From Chiridota heheva (taxonomy: Eukaryota > Echinodermata > Holothuroidea > Apodida > Chiridotidae), in the NCBI GenBank assembly GCA_020152595.1, contig JAIGNY010000140.1, positions 106,001 to 170,000 on the forward strand: a stretch of 64,000 nucleotides of DNA. Reading direction: 5' to 3'. Both the position numbers and the translations under genes were made by a program. Shown here one piece after another: positions 34,421-45,256 of the stretch. Within the stretch, counting starts at the first letter, position 1; every line of letters starts with the position of its first letter. Below the pieces are notes generated by a model that saw nothing but the letters and a program-made list of their open reading frames with translations, was not told where the DNA came from and searched no databases.

Positions 34421-34605
34421 GGTAACTCAACTAGACCTTGAAAATACCGCCCTTGCTAGAGCAGCAAACAGCTCGAAAAATAAGAACGTGGAGGATATGA
34501 ACGACACCAACATGAGTGCGCAAGAAATTAAAGATCGGATTTTCAAACTGAGAGGGCTTCTGAAACTGGCCTATGATAACACGGAGAAACCCGTTGATAT
34601 GGAAG
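34406..34605 (+). CDS. GCC1: GCC1 exon 8
   Basis: Acceptor TTCTTTTCATTTTAG; donor G/GTATGT, leaving phase 1. The correct frame (KLKERVTQLDLENTALARAA) starts one base into the exon, so two bases must come from upstream. Human GCC1 reads KLKERILQLDLENKTLALAA. The rest (SAQEIKDRIFKLRGLLKLAY) matches human VNVLKDKMEKLKRLLQVAA. The acceptor and first about 60 bp of this exon are the third of three tandem copies; the two upstream copies are disabled. Confidence 0.9.
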
Positions 34606-34769
34606 GTATGTAAAGGGTGTTTTACTGAGTTATCGTATTCAAGGTAATGAACGCTCCTGCTCTAATAAGCGCCCACTTAACCTTTTTTGACTGATAACAT
34701 ATCCCAACATCAATATATAATGAATGCTTTTTATATAATATAACATAGCAAGATTACGGGCTAAGAAGG

Positions 34770-35220
34770 GTTAGTCACCCCATATAAAGCCCAAACTAAC
34801 ACCACCACCACCACCACCACATTTTTTTTTTTATTAAACATGCCCAGAGTTAGTAAAGAACTGATCATTGTTGACCTTGAAATTGTGAACAGAATAGGAG
34901 CCAACTACCCACTCAGGCAAACCATTCCACTCATTAACACCTCTTTGCGAAAAGCTAAAACGCCGAATATCTATTTGTGAGAACTCTTTGGTCAACTTCA
35001 AACTGTTACGATGTGTCACATGAGGATTAGCTGAAACATGCAAGAAATAACAGGAAGTCACTACCAGATAGGAACTTAAAAACCTGAATCATATTGCCAC
35101 ATACTCTTCTCAATTCAAGCGTGGTCAAACCAAGAATTCGCCACCTAGATTCATAAGAGAGATTTCTTACTTCGGGAATAAGTCTAGTGGCTCTTCGCTG
35201 AACCTGCTCCAAAATGAATA
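34770..35220 (-). mobile_element. L2-like LINE, 3' end, minus strand
   Basis: MEQVQRRATRLIPEVRNLSY, GLTTLELRRVCGNMIQVFKF, SFSQRGVNEWNGLPEWVV and a short tail: the standard C-terminus of L2/CR1 LINEs, here in two overlapping frames. 3' UTR with (GGT)n (34799-34820) and GGGGTGACTAACCCTTCTTA, as at 9470-9555. Confidence 0.88.
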
Positions 35221-35277
35221 TGAAAATATGTATTTATGTTTCATACCTTTTATGCACGCTATCCCGAATCCTTGTTG

Positions 35278-35935
35278 AAGGATTAGATCAGTGGTTAAGC
35301 ATGTTTGTCTTATGTAACATTTGAAGGATTAGTTCAGTGGTCAAGCATGTCCATCTTATATAAAATGCAAGTCCATCTTATATGAAATGCAAGTCCATCT
35401 TATATGAAATGCAAGTCCATCTTATATGAAATGCAAGTCCATCTTAATGAAAGAGGACTTAAAAAGAAACAAAATAGTGAAGAAAGCATTATAAAAATCT
35501 TATTCCATTAAAGAGATATTTAAGTTTACAGGTTGGTATCATTTGTGTAGAAATGACTGAAATCAGACTAGTTGTGATGTCATAGCCTCAGATTCCTCAA
35601 AGTCTTTGTGTATTCCATCATATTTTCCCTGTGATTTTGTCAAAAAAGTAGTAAAACTTAATCTAGGAAGGGTGTTTTTATTATACCACCTGAAGAAAAT
35701 TTGAGGAAAAATGATTTACAGTGAAAAATTAAATAAACATTCTTTAAAATACCTAAAGACTGAGAAACTTGAGGCTGTGACATCACAACTAGTCTTATTT
35801 TAGTCATTTCTACACAAATGATACCAAACTTTAAACTTGACTATCTCTTTAAAGGAATAAGATTTCACAATGCTTTCTTTGCCATTTTGTTTCTTTTAAA
35901 GTCTTCTTTCGTATAAGATGGACATGCTTGACCAC
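35278..35935. mobile_element. Foldback MITE family A, with internal arm repeats
   Basis: Two successive starts (GATTAGATCAGTGGTTAAGC at 35281, GATTAGTTCAGTGGTCAAGC at 35328), then four or five copies of a 22-bp AAATGCAAGTCCATCTTATA unit (35360-35445), then the normal palindrome ending GACATGCTTGACCACTTATT. Confidence 0.85.
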
Positions 35936-36535
35936 TTATTCATATTGTCAGATTATGACTATGAAAAGTAAGGTAAAGTGTGTGGAAATCCCTGGTGTAA
36001 TAGCTAATTGCTTGTGGTGGATTGTGGTTTCTGTTGTGAGCAATATAGACCCTGACAGATTTGAGATTTTGTTGGGGCTTAAGACAAAATGTATTGCAAG
36101 GTTTGAAAAAAGAACACCAACTAAAGTGAAAATGAAATAGGCTACAACCTAAAAATCTATAATATTAATAACCCGTAAACTAGAAAAATGAGAAAATACG
36201 GTTCAGGCTTTGCTTTAAAAGAGAAAAATGGAAACAGTCAGTCATAAAAGCTCAAAAAGATGAATTCGTTTAGTCACAGCTAAACAAAAGTCTGTGAGTA
36301 TATAATACCATTAAATCTTTAAAACAAAAACAAGAAACAAACTAGACACTCAAAAAATAAACATACAGTGTTATTTAAAAAAATAAGCAAGACCCATTAG
36401 AATAGATTAACTTCACTATTGAAAACTTAAACTAAGAATACTACTGAAAAAAGAAGCCCTCTCAATTGTCTCACAATATTATACATTGATTACACACTAA
36501 TTTTTAAAATTTTTTAAGTTAAACTATGCTGACTT
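35936..36535. other. No gene seen
   Basis: AT-rich intron 8 sequence without recognised repeats; the 70-codon frame at 35928 has no domain. Confidence 0.45.
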
Positions 36536-36539
36536 GGTG

Positions 36540-37078
36540 TACTACTAATTCGGCACTGTACTGAGTTGGTATGTCTAAACCTGCGTTGAGTCATCTGTGA
36601 CCATCTCGGCTCTGTGCCGAGTTGGTATATCTAAACCTGTGCCTAGCCATCTGTGACCATCTCGCCACTGTGTCGAGTTGGTATGTCTAAACCTGTGCCG
36701 AGTCATCTGTGACTATCTCGGCACTGTGCCGAGTTGGTATGTCTAAACCTGTGCCGAGTCATCTGTGACCATCTGGGCACGAGTTGGTATGTCTAAACCT
36801 GTGCCGAGTCATCTGTGACCATCTGGGCACTGTGCCGAGTTGGTATGTCTAAACCTGTGCCGAGTCATCTGTGACTATCTTGGCACTGTGTTGAGTTGGT
36901 ATGTCTAAACCTGTGCCGAGTCATCTGTGACCATCTGGGCACTGTGCCGAGTTGGTATGTCTTAACCTGTGCCGAGTCATCTGTAACCATCTCGACACTG
37001 TGCCGAGTTGGTATGTCTAAACCTGTGCCGAGTCATCTGTGACCATCTCGGCACTGTGCAGAGTTGGTAAAAACCAAT
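36540..37078 (+). repeat. 60-bp minisatellite, about nine copies
   Basis: Unit CACTGTGCCGAGTTGGTATG, TCTAAACCTGTGCCGAGTCA, TCTGTGACCATCTCGG. One unit lacks about 8 bases (36775-36781). Located in intron 8, 280 bp before exon 9. Confidence 0.93.
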
Positions 37079-37354
37079 TCGATACGTGCTGAGTTGGTCT
37101 GTACTGAGTTGACTTGCTTCCTACGCAATTACAGTAAAGAATTTGAGCTACATTCGGCTTCATACATCATCACGTTTGCACATGCTGAAAAACTTTGCAA
37201 ACTTTGATTTGTCATAACGTGAAAACTATAAATGCTATTGTGACCATTTAAAGACGGTTCTGCTCAGAGGTTAACGTTCTTTCATGTTGGTGAAAAACTC
37301 TTTATCTTTCAATACACCTTTAACATTCCACCGATACTCTTGTATTTTCCAGAG

Positions 37355-37494
37355 ATCAACATCTGGAGGATGACACAAGTCGTGAGTTCAACCCAGACCA
37401 CAAAGCCTGCCAACAAGAACTAAAACAACTCAAAGAGGAATTTGAACGCTATAAACTGAGGGCCCAGTCTGTCTTGAAGAACAGAAACGTGAAG
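37355..37494 (+). CDS. GCC1: GCC1 exon 9
   Basis: Encodes DQHLEDDTSREF, then KACQQELKQLKEEFERYKLR, then AQSVLKNRNVK, closely matching human YYQQELKQLKEEFERYKMRAQVVLKSKNTK. Tandem AGs occur at the acceptor (TTTTCCAGAG). Phase demands the second AG (exon start 37355), since using the first would break the frame from exon 8. Donor AAG/GTTAGT, phase 0. The best-conserved coiled-coil block in the protein. Confidence 0.92.
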
Positions 37495-37519
37495 GTTAGT
37501 ACGAACTTGCGAGGGTAAC

Positions 37520-37985
37520 TTTGAAGGATTAGTTTAGTGGTTAATTAAGCAAGTCTGTTTTATATGAAACAGGACTTCAAAAGAAACAAAATAGGCATCT
37601 ACCTACTGTGGTGTAGCAGTTATCATACCTGTCTACAGACCATGAGGCCCTGGTTTCAAGCCTGGGTTGGGTAGACACGCCAGTGCACCACAACTAGTTA
37701 TCAAAGGCCGTGGACATTGACTTGGTTGTCGATGTTATGTCTGTCCGTACGTCGTACCTGTGTTCTCGTCCGGGTCGTATTAAGCATTTCGTGATAGCAT
37801 TTGTACTATCATAACGAATACGCAGGCGACGACCCCGTCATTGTAATTGTGTGTTCAACTCTCTCTCTCTAACAAAATGGTGAAGTAAGCATCTTTTTTC
37901 GTTATGCTGATATTCAGGTAAAGTGTAAACAAAGTGTAAACAAAGTGTAAACAAAGTGTAAACAAAGTGTAAACAAAGTGTAAAA
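37520..37985 (+). mobile_element. Foldback MITE family A fragment carrying a SINE
   Basis: GAAGGATTAGTTTAGTGGTT to AGAAACAAAAT is the left arm; after the SINE, AACAAAATGGTGAAGTAAGC resumes it. Next to it AAAGTGTAAACA repeats six times (37917-37985). Confidence 0.75.
37593..37870 (+). mobile_element. tRNA-derived SINE with 8-bp target duplication
   Basis: tRNA-like head ACTGTGGTGTAGCAGTTATC with B-box-like GGTTTCAAGCC, unrelated body, (CT)n tail at 37858-37870. AACAAAAT flanks both sides (37585-37592, 37871-37878), a perfect 8-bp duplication of MITE sequence. Insertion is therefore younger than the host MITE. Confidence 0.85.
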
Positions 37986-38229
37986 AAATCTACAGAACTT
38001 GTTCTCTTCTTAAATAGATTAAAAAATGGAGCAAAAAGCATCTTTATTTGTTATATCGATATTCAGATATAGTGGAAGGAAACTTTAAACTAGAAATGTG
38101 GAGTTAGTAAGTCTTGCCTGCATATTTTTTGATTTTCTCATTTTACAATTAGTAACAATGCATGTTTTTACAAGTAACATTAAAAAAGGTTGAGACTTTT
38201 ATAACCATGGTTGGCAATTGTAAGTATCA

Positions 38230-38465
38230 ACTCAGGTAGTTAATAATGCAGAAACAACCCCCAACCATACATATCTGACCTGGCTAAACCTGTTCCACAA
38301 AAGTCTATTGTTATGCAAATAACACAATTAATATGAACACAACACTTTATTAAATTTACTTTGGTATAATCTGACCACATCCTCACTGCTGTAAGAGATA
38401 AACAAGTATTTAAATTGTTATGCAAATATGCTAATTTAAATGAATACAGAACTCTCAATACTCAT
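38230..38465 (+). repeat. Outlying copy of the ATGCAAATAA satellite
   Basis: CAAAAGTCTATTGTTATGCA, AATAACACAATTAATATG and a second TTATGCAAATATGC match the 39560-40615 satellite unit. The TIR element at 38548-39557 separates this part from the rest. Confidence 0.7.
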
Positions 38466-38547
38466 CCAATAAGGTCCAGTGCTTTCCATACTTGCGACAG
38501 TAAGATTTGTGAATATACATGTAGGGCATTCCTAACTTAGTAATGAG

Positions 38548-39557
38548 TAGAGCTGTGAACGTTTAGGGATTTTAGTAAACGTGTACAAGTCAAAAAAAGC
38601 GAGCGTGTATCGTTTACACGCGTTTAGTATTACACCAAAATTGCTCCAAAACTACGAGGCGAAGTAGAAAAAACGCGCAACCAGTATGGCAATAGAAGTG
38701 ACTCCATTGCCCAAAATAGATGCTAGAGTTTTGCTTTCCAAATCATAAAAAGTTTACTTCTACAGTAAAAATCATCATTTTTATGGAAAATATGCATGGA
38801 AAGCTTAGTTTAGAAAGAAGAGATAACTTTCTTTTAATGTCATTTAAACTCAACATTGCGTAACATTTTTGCCGTACTTGCTACGGCTTCCAAAGTTTCA
38901 CTGTGAAAATCTTGCATACTTACGCCTTCACTCTGGAAGTTTTGAAATATCAGTCCTCTTGAAAAATGGCCGCCATCTTTGCGAAGCACCTAGAATTTCA
39001 GCTCTGTCAAAACTTTTTTATGTTTGTTTATTTTGCAATATTTGTTCTTTCTTGCAAAATTGATTTGACTCATCAGGTAATATTAACATGTAAATGTACT
39101 GATTGTCACATTTTAAGTATTTTGACTGCGCGTTTGTAGGTCAATTTAACAGCTTGTAAAACGGGCCTTGATTGAATGGGATTTAAAGCCTTATTAATTA
39201 TGGCCTATTGTTAGTTTCACTGTTTACTGCTGCACATTCGCGGTGCATTTCACAAGTTAGCTTACTCAGATTTCTGCGAAATCAAAGTGCAAAATATCCC
39301 CATTCATAGGTGATTACTGGGCATTTGTGATTCTCACATTTAAAAAGAATTATGCTAATCAAGTTTACAGTTCGTAAAAAATTATTGATTGGAATTTTGT
39401 GAGCCAAATGTTTGTGTGATTTGAATCATGAATGATCAAATTGATTTCAACGGCAAGACTGACTATAAAAAACGATTACTCGCAATAAAGTATTTAGTAA
39501 ATGTTTACAAGGATTTGCGAGCATGTAGCATGTACATGCTAAACGGTCACAGCTCTA
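38548..39557. mobile_element. TIR element of about 1 kb, possibly hAT-like
   Basis: Ends TAGAGCTGTGAACGTTTAG and the complement of CTAAACGGTCACAGCTCTA, about 19 bp with two mismatches. The tip TAGAGCTGTG resembles hAT termini, but I see no identical 8-bp flanks. No transposase. It sits inside the ATGCAAATAA satellite region. Confidence 0.65.
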
Positions 39558-39559
39558 AA

Positions 39560-40615
39560 GGTCTAACATTCTGCATGGAATTATTATTTATTATGCAAAT
39601 AAACTTAATATGCACACATCACCTAACCATTCAGCGTAAACAATTGTCTTCACATATATCATTTGTGTAAATAACAACACCACACCCACCCTAATTTAAA
39701 AAATATCACAGAAACATATATTTCCATTGTAATGCAAATAGGAATTAGTATGCAAACACAACCCCCACCCCCAAAAAAAAAAAAAAATCATGCTCATTTA
39801 TTCCTCTAGCCCTGTGTCATTTTACGTGAGTGTACACCATTCATAATTCAAGATGATCGCATGAAAGTACATGTATATTGTTATGTTAATAATCAAATTT
39901 ATGCACACTACGTACTCTATTATGTGTGAACAAATGCTCTTCATATAAATGTTCATTTGTGTAATCAAATCACCACACCCACCTTAATTTACATAAATAA
40001 ATACCATGATTCATAACTTAAGTTATGATCTCAGGTTAAACATTTTGCAGAAGTCTATTGTTATGCAAATAACCTAATTAATATGCACACTACACCTAGC
40101 CATTAAGTGTGAACAATTCTCTCCATATATATGATAATTTGTGTAATCAAAATCACCACACCCACTTTAATTTACGAGATGTCATAGATAGAAATAGTTT
40201 CATTGTTATGCTAATAAGCTAATTAGTATGCACACACAACCCCAATTATGCTCAACTGAACAGTACCAATGCCCTCTACCACTGTGCCAAGTTACATGAA
40301 TGTACATCATTTATAACTAAAGTTATGATCTCAGGTTAAACATTTTGTACAAAAGTCTATTGTTATGCAAATAACCTAATTAATATGCACACTACACTAC
40401 ACCATTAAATGTGGACAATGCTCTTCACATATATGATCATTTGTGTAAATAAAATCACCACACCTACTTTAGTTTAAGAGATATCATAAATACAAATATT
40501 TTCATTGTTATGCAAATAAGCTAATTAGTGTGCACACACAACCTCCCAATCATGCTCATTTGAACAGTACCAATGTCCTCTACCTCTGTGCCAAGTTACA
40601 TGAATGTACACCATT
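39560..40615 (+). repeat. About 313-bp satellite, roughly three copies, octamer-rich
   Basis: Unit landmarks: TCTATTGTTATGCAAATAAC, CTAATTAATATGCACACTAC, CATTTGTGTAAT, CACCACACCCAC, TTATGCAAATAAGCTAATTA, GTGCCAAGTTACATGAATGT. Each unit has two ATGCAAAT (or ATGCTAAT) octamers and adjacent CTAATTA words. Confidence 0.82.
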
Positions 40616-41502
40616 CCTTACTCTACCATGCAGCGATATTATTGCTGTTTTCAAACCACCTTTTTCTAAAAATTAAATTGGGACTTTACCAAAATTCTAT
40701 GGAGTAATCTTGGTATCATTTTGAAGTACTCAGATATTTCTTTTACATATTGTAACTTTTTTGTAGGGTCATATTACAGAACTTTGAGAAAAAGTAGCTT
40801 GAAAAAGGGTCAAACTCAAAAATGGCTAAAAAATGTTTTTTCTCCCTTTTATATCTTACAATAACTTCAAGATCACATTTTTGCTTCAAAATCAAACACA
40901 CAAATCCTTAGACATGGTATTATTTATTTTTTTCTTCAAAAATTGTGTACCAAACCGTACATCGCATATGCTTCGTTGAACTGCTATTCGAGAGTACTTG
41001 CAATTTCATTTCATTTGATGTATAAATACAGGCGTACCCCCTCTATTTGGACCCTTTCCTTTGGTAATTAAATTTCACCACACCACTTTCAATGATCATC
41101 TGGTGTAGTGGATATGAAAGCGGCCAGCAAGCGAGCACACCAGATTCGAGTCTCACTGTGACTACTGCGTTATAAATTTTCTGCTGCAGTTTTCAGGGGT
41201 CATTTGACTAAAATCATTTTTGGTGTTTTTTGTATATTTCCTTTCTTTCTAAAAATTGTAAATTAGCATCATTGGAAAGGAAATTTTATAAAGAATCTAA
41301 ATATGTAACACAAATCTCTGTTTTCAATATTGACAAGAAGTTATACTTGTGCAAAGATTGGCCATTTGTTGACCAAATTTAGCCAAAATTGCTTAATTTG
41401 CATATTTTTGTCTAACTTGTAATGAAACTTGCAAAAATGTATACATGTGGAAAAGCTACGAAAATTGGGTTCGCATTTTTTAAAGCCCTCGTAGAGTAAG
41501 GG
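40616..41502 (-). mobile_element. piggyBac-like MITE, reverse copy, with tRNA-like segment
   Basis: Ends CCTTACTCTACCATGCAGCG and the complement of CCCTTACTCTACGAGG, with TTAA on the right flank. Related in reverse to 19580-20626. At 41095-41165 it reads TCTGGTGTAGTGGATATGAA then GATTCGAGTCTCAC, an A-box and B-box pair in tRNA-like spacing. Confidence 0.83.
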
Positions 41503-41802
41503 TTAAGTTATGAGTTCATATTAAACATTTATGAACACTGCCACCGCCGACAGGATGATCCCTATGTCTCTTCATCCTGCTGTGCAGGTGAGACAAAAAT
41601 GAAAAAAATTGCAGAAAGAAGAAAAAATTAAACGAGTATTTCAGTGATCAAGCAATTTAAGGAGGAGAGGGGAGGGGGGGGAGATATGGCTGCTCACTCC
41701 ACCCATATGTTGACTAGATTTTTTCTTCTTCAAACTTTTTGCTGATAAATTAAGATATCGTACTCTAAAACATATTCACTACTCAAATAATTTTCTTCAT
41801 AG

Positions 41803-41919
41803 GACACTACTAATAACAAAGAGTTAGAAGGGCTGCAGAATCTAGTCAGGGATCACCGGGAACGAGTCAGTATCCTGAGACAGCAGCTGGATGATGAGGA
41901 GGAGAAGCATAATGAAACG
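41803..41919 (+). CDS. GCC1: GCC1 exon 10
   Basis: Acceptor TTTTCTTCATAG, donor ACG/GTAGGA; 117 bp, 39 codons, phase 0/0. KELEGLQNLVRDHRERVSIL then RQQLDDEEEKHNET aligns without gaps to human KELEAAQEQLAELKEKYISL. Typical heptad pattern of a long parallel coiled coil. Confidence 0.9.
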
Positions 41920-42149
41920 GTAGGAACACAAACACACATCAATACACATACTTCACAGTACCAAGTGAGGACCTAGACAGAAACCACCCTGTGTTTCAAA
42001 TATGCTTAGTTTCATGTTTATGTGGGATTTATGATGCTGATAAATGAAGATATCGTACTCTGGAACATATTCACTCCTCAATAGGGCCACTAGCTGGCCC
42101 CTATGCTACCCTTCACCTGCCTCTTCTCTTCTTCCTCTTCTCTCTATAC

Positions 42150-42154
42150 CCTTG

Positions 42155-42192
<38 letters not shown>

Positions 42193-42270
42193 TGTAGATA
42201 TATATATGTAGATATAAAAATATATATATATATATATATATGTGTATATATATGTGTGTATATATATTAC

Positions 42271-42320
<50 letters not shown>

Positions 42321-42352
42321 TATATATATATTTATATATATATATATTATAA
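42150..42352 (+). repeat. TA/TATG microsatellite
   Basis: About 200 bp of (TA)n with TG and TAC interruptions, giving spurious Tyr/Ile frames on both strands. Confidence 0.9.
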
Positions 42353-43885
42353 TAATCTGAGCAGTGCCATAAGATGCATATTTTTGCACTCAGACCCAGC
42401 ACCACACAATTAACCATTTCTAATTAACCTCCGTTGGCCCATATGACTTTAACCCTTTGTGACCCATGCCGTTCAAAACGTGTGTGCATTTTTTCATAAT
42501 TTTTTTCTTCCAAATTAATTTTTACAACTTTTCTTTTTAATTACAACAAGTTTGATATATATGAATGCTAAGACAATAAACTTTTCAGTAAAAAAGTCAA
42601 ATTAAAGAAAATATTGACATAAATATGGAAATTGGCAAATTTGAGGCAAAATCAAGTCAAAACTGCTCAATTTTTTTGAGCTTGTATTGTTTGTTGTGAA
42701 TACTGAAAATGGAGGATTTAAAAAAAAAATTAGATTGTTTGTGAAATTTCCTTTCCAATGATACCAGTTGATATTTTTTTCTCAAAGCAAAACATGCAAA
42801 AACAATGACAATAAACTGTTATTAATCACCGCTGTAATTACTTGTGGAAAAACAAACCCGCCCATTGGGCTCGATGTTCGAAGCCGAGCTATTCACGTGA
42901 ACATTCCGAACTAATTGCTGCACTAGACTGGGTATGTCTTAGTGTGTGGGTTTCTTTTAGTGCTTAAATTGCGCTATGAGCAAAGAGGGGGTTGCTCTTT
43001 GTGTTTTCAATTGAAAATAGGTGAAATGGCTTTTCCAATGGTATATTTCGCATAGGGGAGTTATATCACGATAAGAAACTACGATTTTTGCCAAATGTTG
43101 GTCTTAAAAAGGAGGCTAAAAATACATTGATGATAGGGGCAGTCAAAATTTGACTGGCATTGGATGCATTGGTGTCTTTGTAAGTTCCTCATGGGTTGTC
43201 AGGCAAAAGCAAGGTCTGGAAGTATGGCAAGTACATTTTTGAAGAAAAAAAAATGTTTTTTCGTTCAATTTTGTGCATTTAACCCTTACTCTCCCAGCGT
43301 CACGTCACGGTGACCGTGACAGTTACGATCCATTTTCCAAATTTTTTTTGAGTACCTTTCCAAAATCCTATAGAGCTGCAAATAAGTTCATTCAAACCAG
43401 ATTAAATAGATCTTTCATAATATGGTTATTTTGTTGGGGGGTTAGATTGAAATTTTTTGAGTAAAATCGTTACAAAAAGTGAATTTAAAAAAAAAAAAGG
43501 CTTTTTTTTTTTTCTTTTCGAAAGACGAATGTCATACGTGAATATTTTTTATATTTTTTTTTCTTCAGGTAAAGTATAAAGATAGTTTGAATTGTTGGTT
43601 GCTACACGATTTTTACTTGTACTTGGTCATTGTTTGTATTTTTTGGAGAAAATATGCCAAAATTTGTGATTTTGGGCCATTTTCGACCTTTTTTGATCAA
43701 AAATTATAAAAACGCCCAAATATTGTATTGAATTTTTAAAATCTCTACGGGTAGAGGAGAAATAGATCGTTCAGACGAACTATTACAATAACAGATGCAC
43801 CCCCTCTACCTGCCTAAAAGGTCTCTGATGATGACGTCAATTTGCGTCTGTTTTTTTTTTTTCTTCGCACATTCGACATCACAAA

Positions 43886-44088
43886 ATGGCGAAATACAAG
43901 TTACAACGTTGAACGTGCCTTCCGACTCCTATGTTTTCTTCAGAATAATGATGACTCAGAGGGGTCGGAAGGTACTTCTGATGAAGAAGATGTACCAGAA
44001 CTCGACCAGATTAAGGAAGAGGAGAATATAGAGCCTGCTGAGATGGATAGTGATCTGTTTCAAATTACGGAGTTAGTGAGTGTTTTCT
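43886..44088 (+). pseudogene. piggyBac transposase N-terminus, broken
   Basis: Frame with NVERAFRLLCFLQNNDDSEG, then SDEEDVPELDQIKEEENIEP: a short helix followed by an acidic Ser/Glu/Asp stretch, the usual start of piggyBac-type transposases. The only nearby ATG (43884, MAKYKLQR) is one base out of frame with it. A donor-like TTA/GTGAGT ends it at about 44075. No downstream catalytic exons. Confidence 0.6.
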
Positions 44089-44810
44089 TCCAAAAATAGC
44101 GAAAGTACTACATTGTAAATGTGTAGTAATAAAATAAGGCTTATAGAATTATAATGATAAATTAGCAGGGATTTTTTGCTTGTTACGATAAACAAGTAAA
44201 AGGGACACTTAAATCACATATAAAAAAAGGATTTAGGTCCTTTCTATAATAGCCCGGATGAAACAAATGAAAGCTGAACCCCAATATTAACATTTCTAAA
44301 TGGCCTAAAATATATGTATTTCCCAATGGCAAAATTGTAAATTTAGGCCTACTGAAATATGTGTATTCCCAATTTCACAAAATCCACGTTCCATTATTTC
44401 AGGGCCAAATCACAATTTTATGGGGAAAGTGGAGTAGGGGTCCCATGTTAGGGCAAAATACACATGTTGGGGGTGCCCCAGGCCCATTTAGAGGAAAATG
44501 CTTGTATATAGGCCTAGTACCGGTACATTATTTTGATGCCCCATTTTTTGGGACCATGATCCTTTTCCCCTCCCCCTGACTATGCCACTGTTGTGGTGAT
44601 GACTAGATCGATAAAACAAACATTTTGGACCCCTGTATGTACCCCCGGGCTTCCCGGCTGTAAAAGTCTGTCCCCACGGTTACCACAAAATTGTGGGGCA
44701 GGTTAGAAACCACAATAACATGTTATGCGATAACATGCTATGCGTATGCTTGAAGAGGACGAGCCGCCCGCTACTAGAAACCACAATAACATGTTATGCG
44801 ATAACATGTT

Positions 44811-45256
44811 ATGCGTATGCTTGAAGAGGACGAGCCACCCGCTACTTCCCAACCCAAGAGGAAGAGGGACAGACAGTTGAAGATGAGCCCAGGCCCCTCT
44901 TCCAGGCCTTCCGCTGCAGTCTCGCCACCATCACCACTCAAAGAAAATCCGACTGCAGCGGAAAAAGCTGCCTTCAAAACCAGGGAGGAAGAGCGGAACG
45001 CTCGGCTGCAGGAGATACAACGGTCGAAGGTCATCCCTGCAGCCGATAAAGACTATCATCTGTGGGAAGTACTGGTGGAGAGTGACCGGGATCGACACGA
45101 GGTCTTCGGTAACTGGTTATGGGAAGACCAAACTAAAGTAAGTTGAATGAATATAGTTGCAGTTTTTTTTTTTTTTTTTTTTAATTCTATTTGCAGCAAC
45201 AAGGTATAGCAGAAGACTCTACAAATTTGGACCTTATCGGCAAACATTTCTTATGA
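44811..45256 (+). CDS. Unknown two-exon protein inside piggyBac-like element
   Basis: ATG 44811 opens a 109-codon exon to the strong donor AAA/GTAAGT at 45137/45138; acceptor TCTATTTGCAG near 45197 joins in frame to 19 more codons and a TGA at about 45256, total about 128 residues. Composition: a basic start (PKRKRDRQLK), a Ser/Pro-rich linker (SPGPSSRPSAAVSPPSPLKE), a charged helix (AAFKTREEERNARLQEIQ) and an aromatic end (DYHLWEVLVESDRD, VFGNWLWED). The nuclear-signal-like start and clean splice sites suggest a real protein. I do not recognise the family; it might be an accessory protein or a captured host exon. Confidence 0.5.

Noticed and set aside
42103..42417. Tyr/Ile-rich frames on both strands
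   Set aside because: A TA microsatellite translated; no gene.
43886..45256. Additional GCC1 exons between exons 10 and 11
   Set aside because: These frames lie inside the TTAA-bounded piggyBac-like element, and exons 10 and 11 already align to vertebrate GCC1 with no residues missing.
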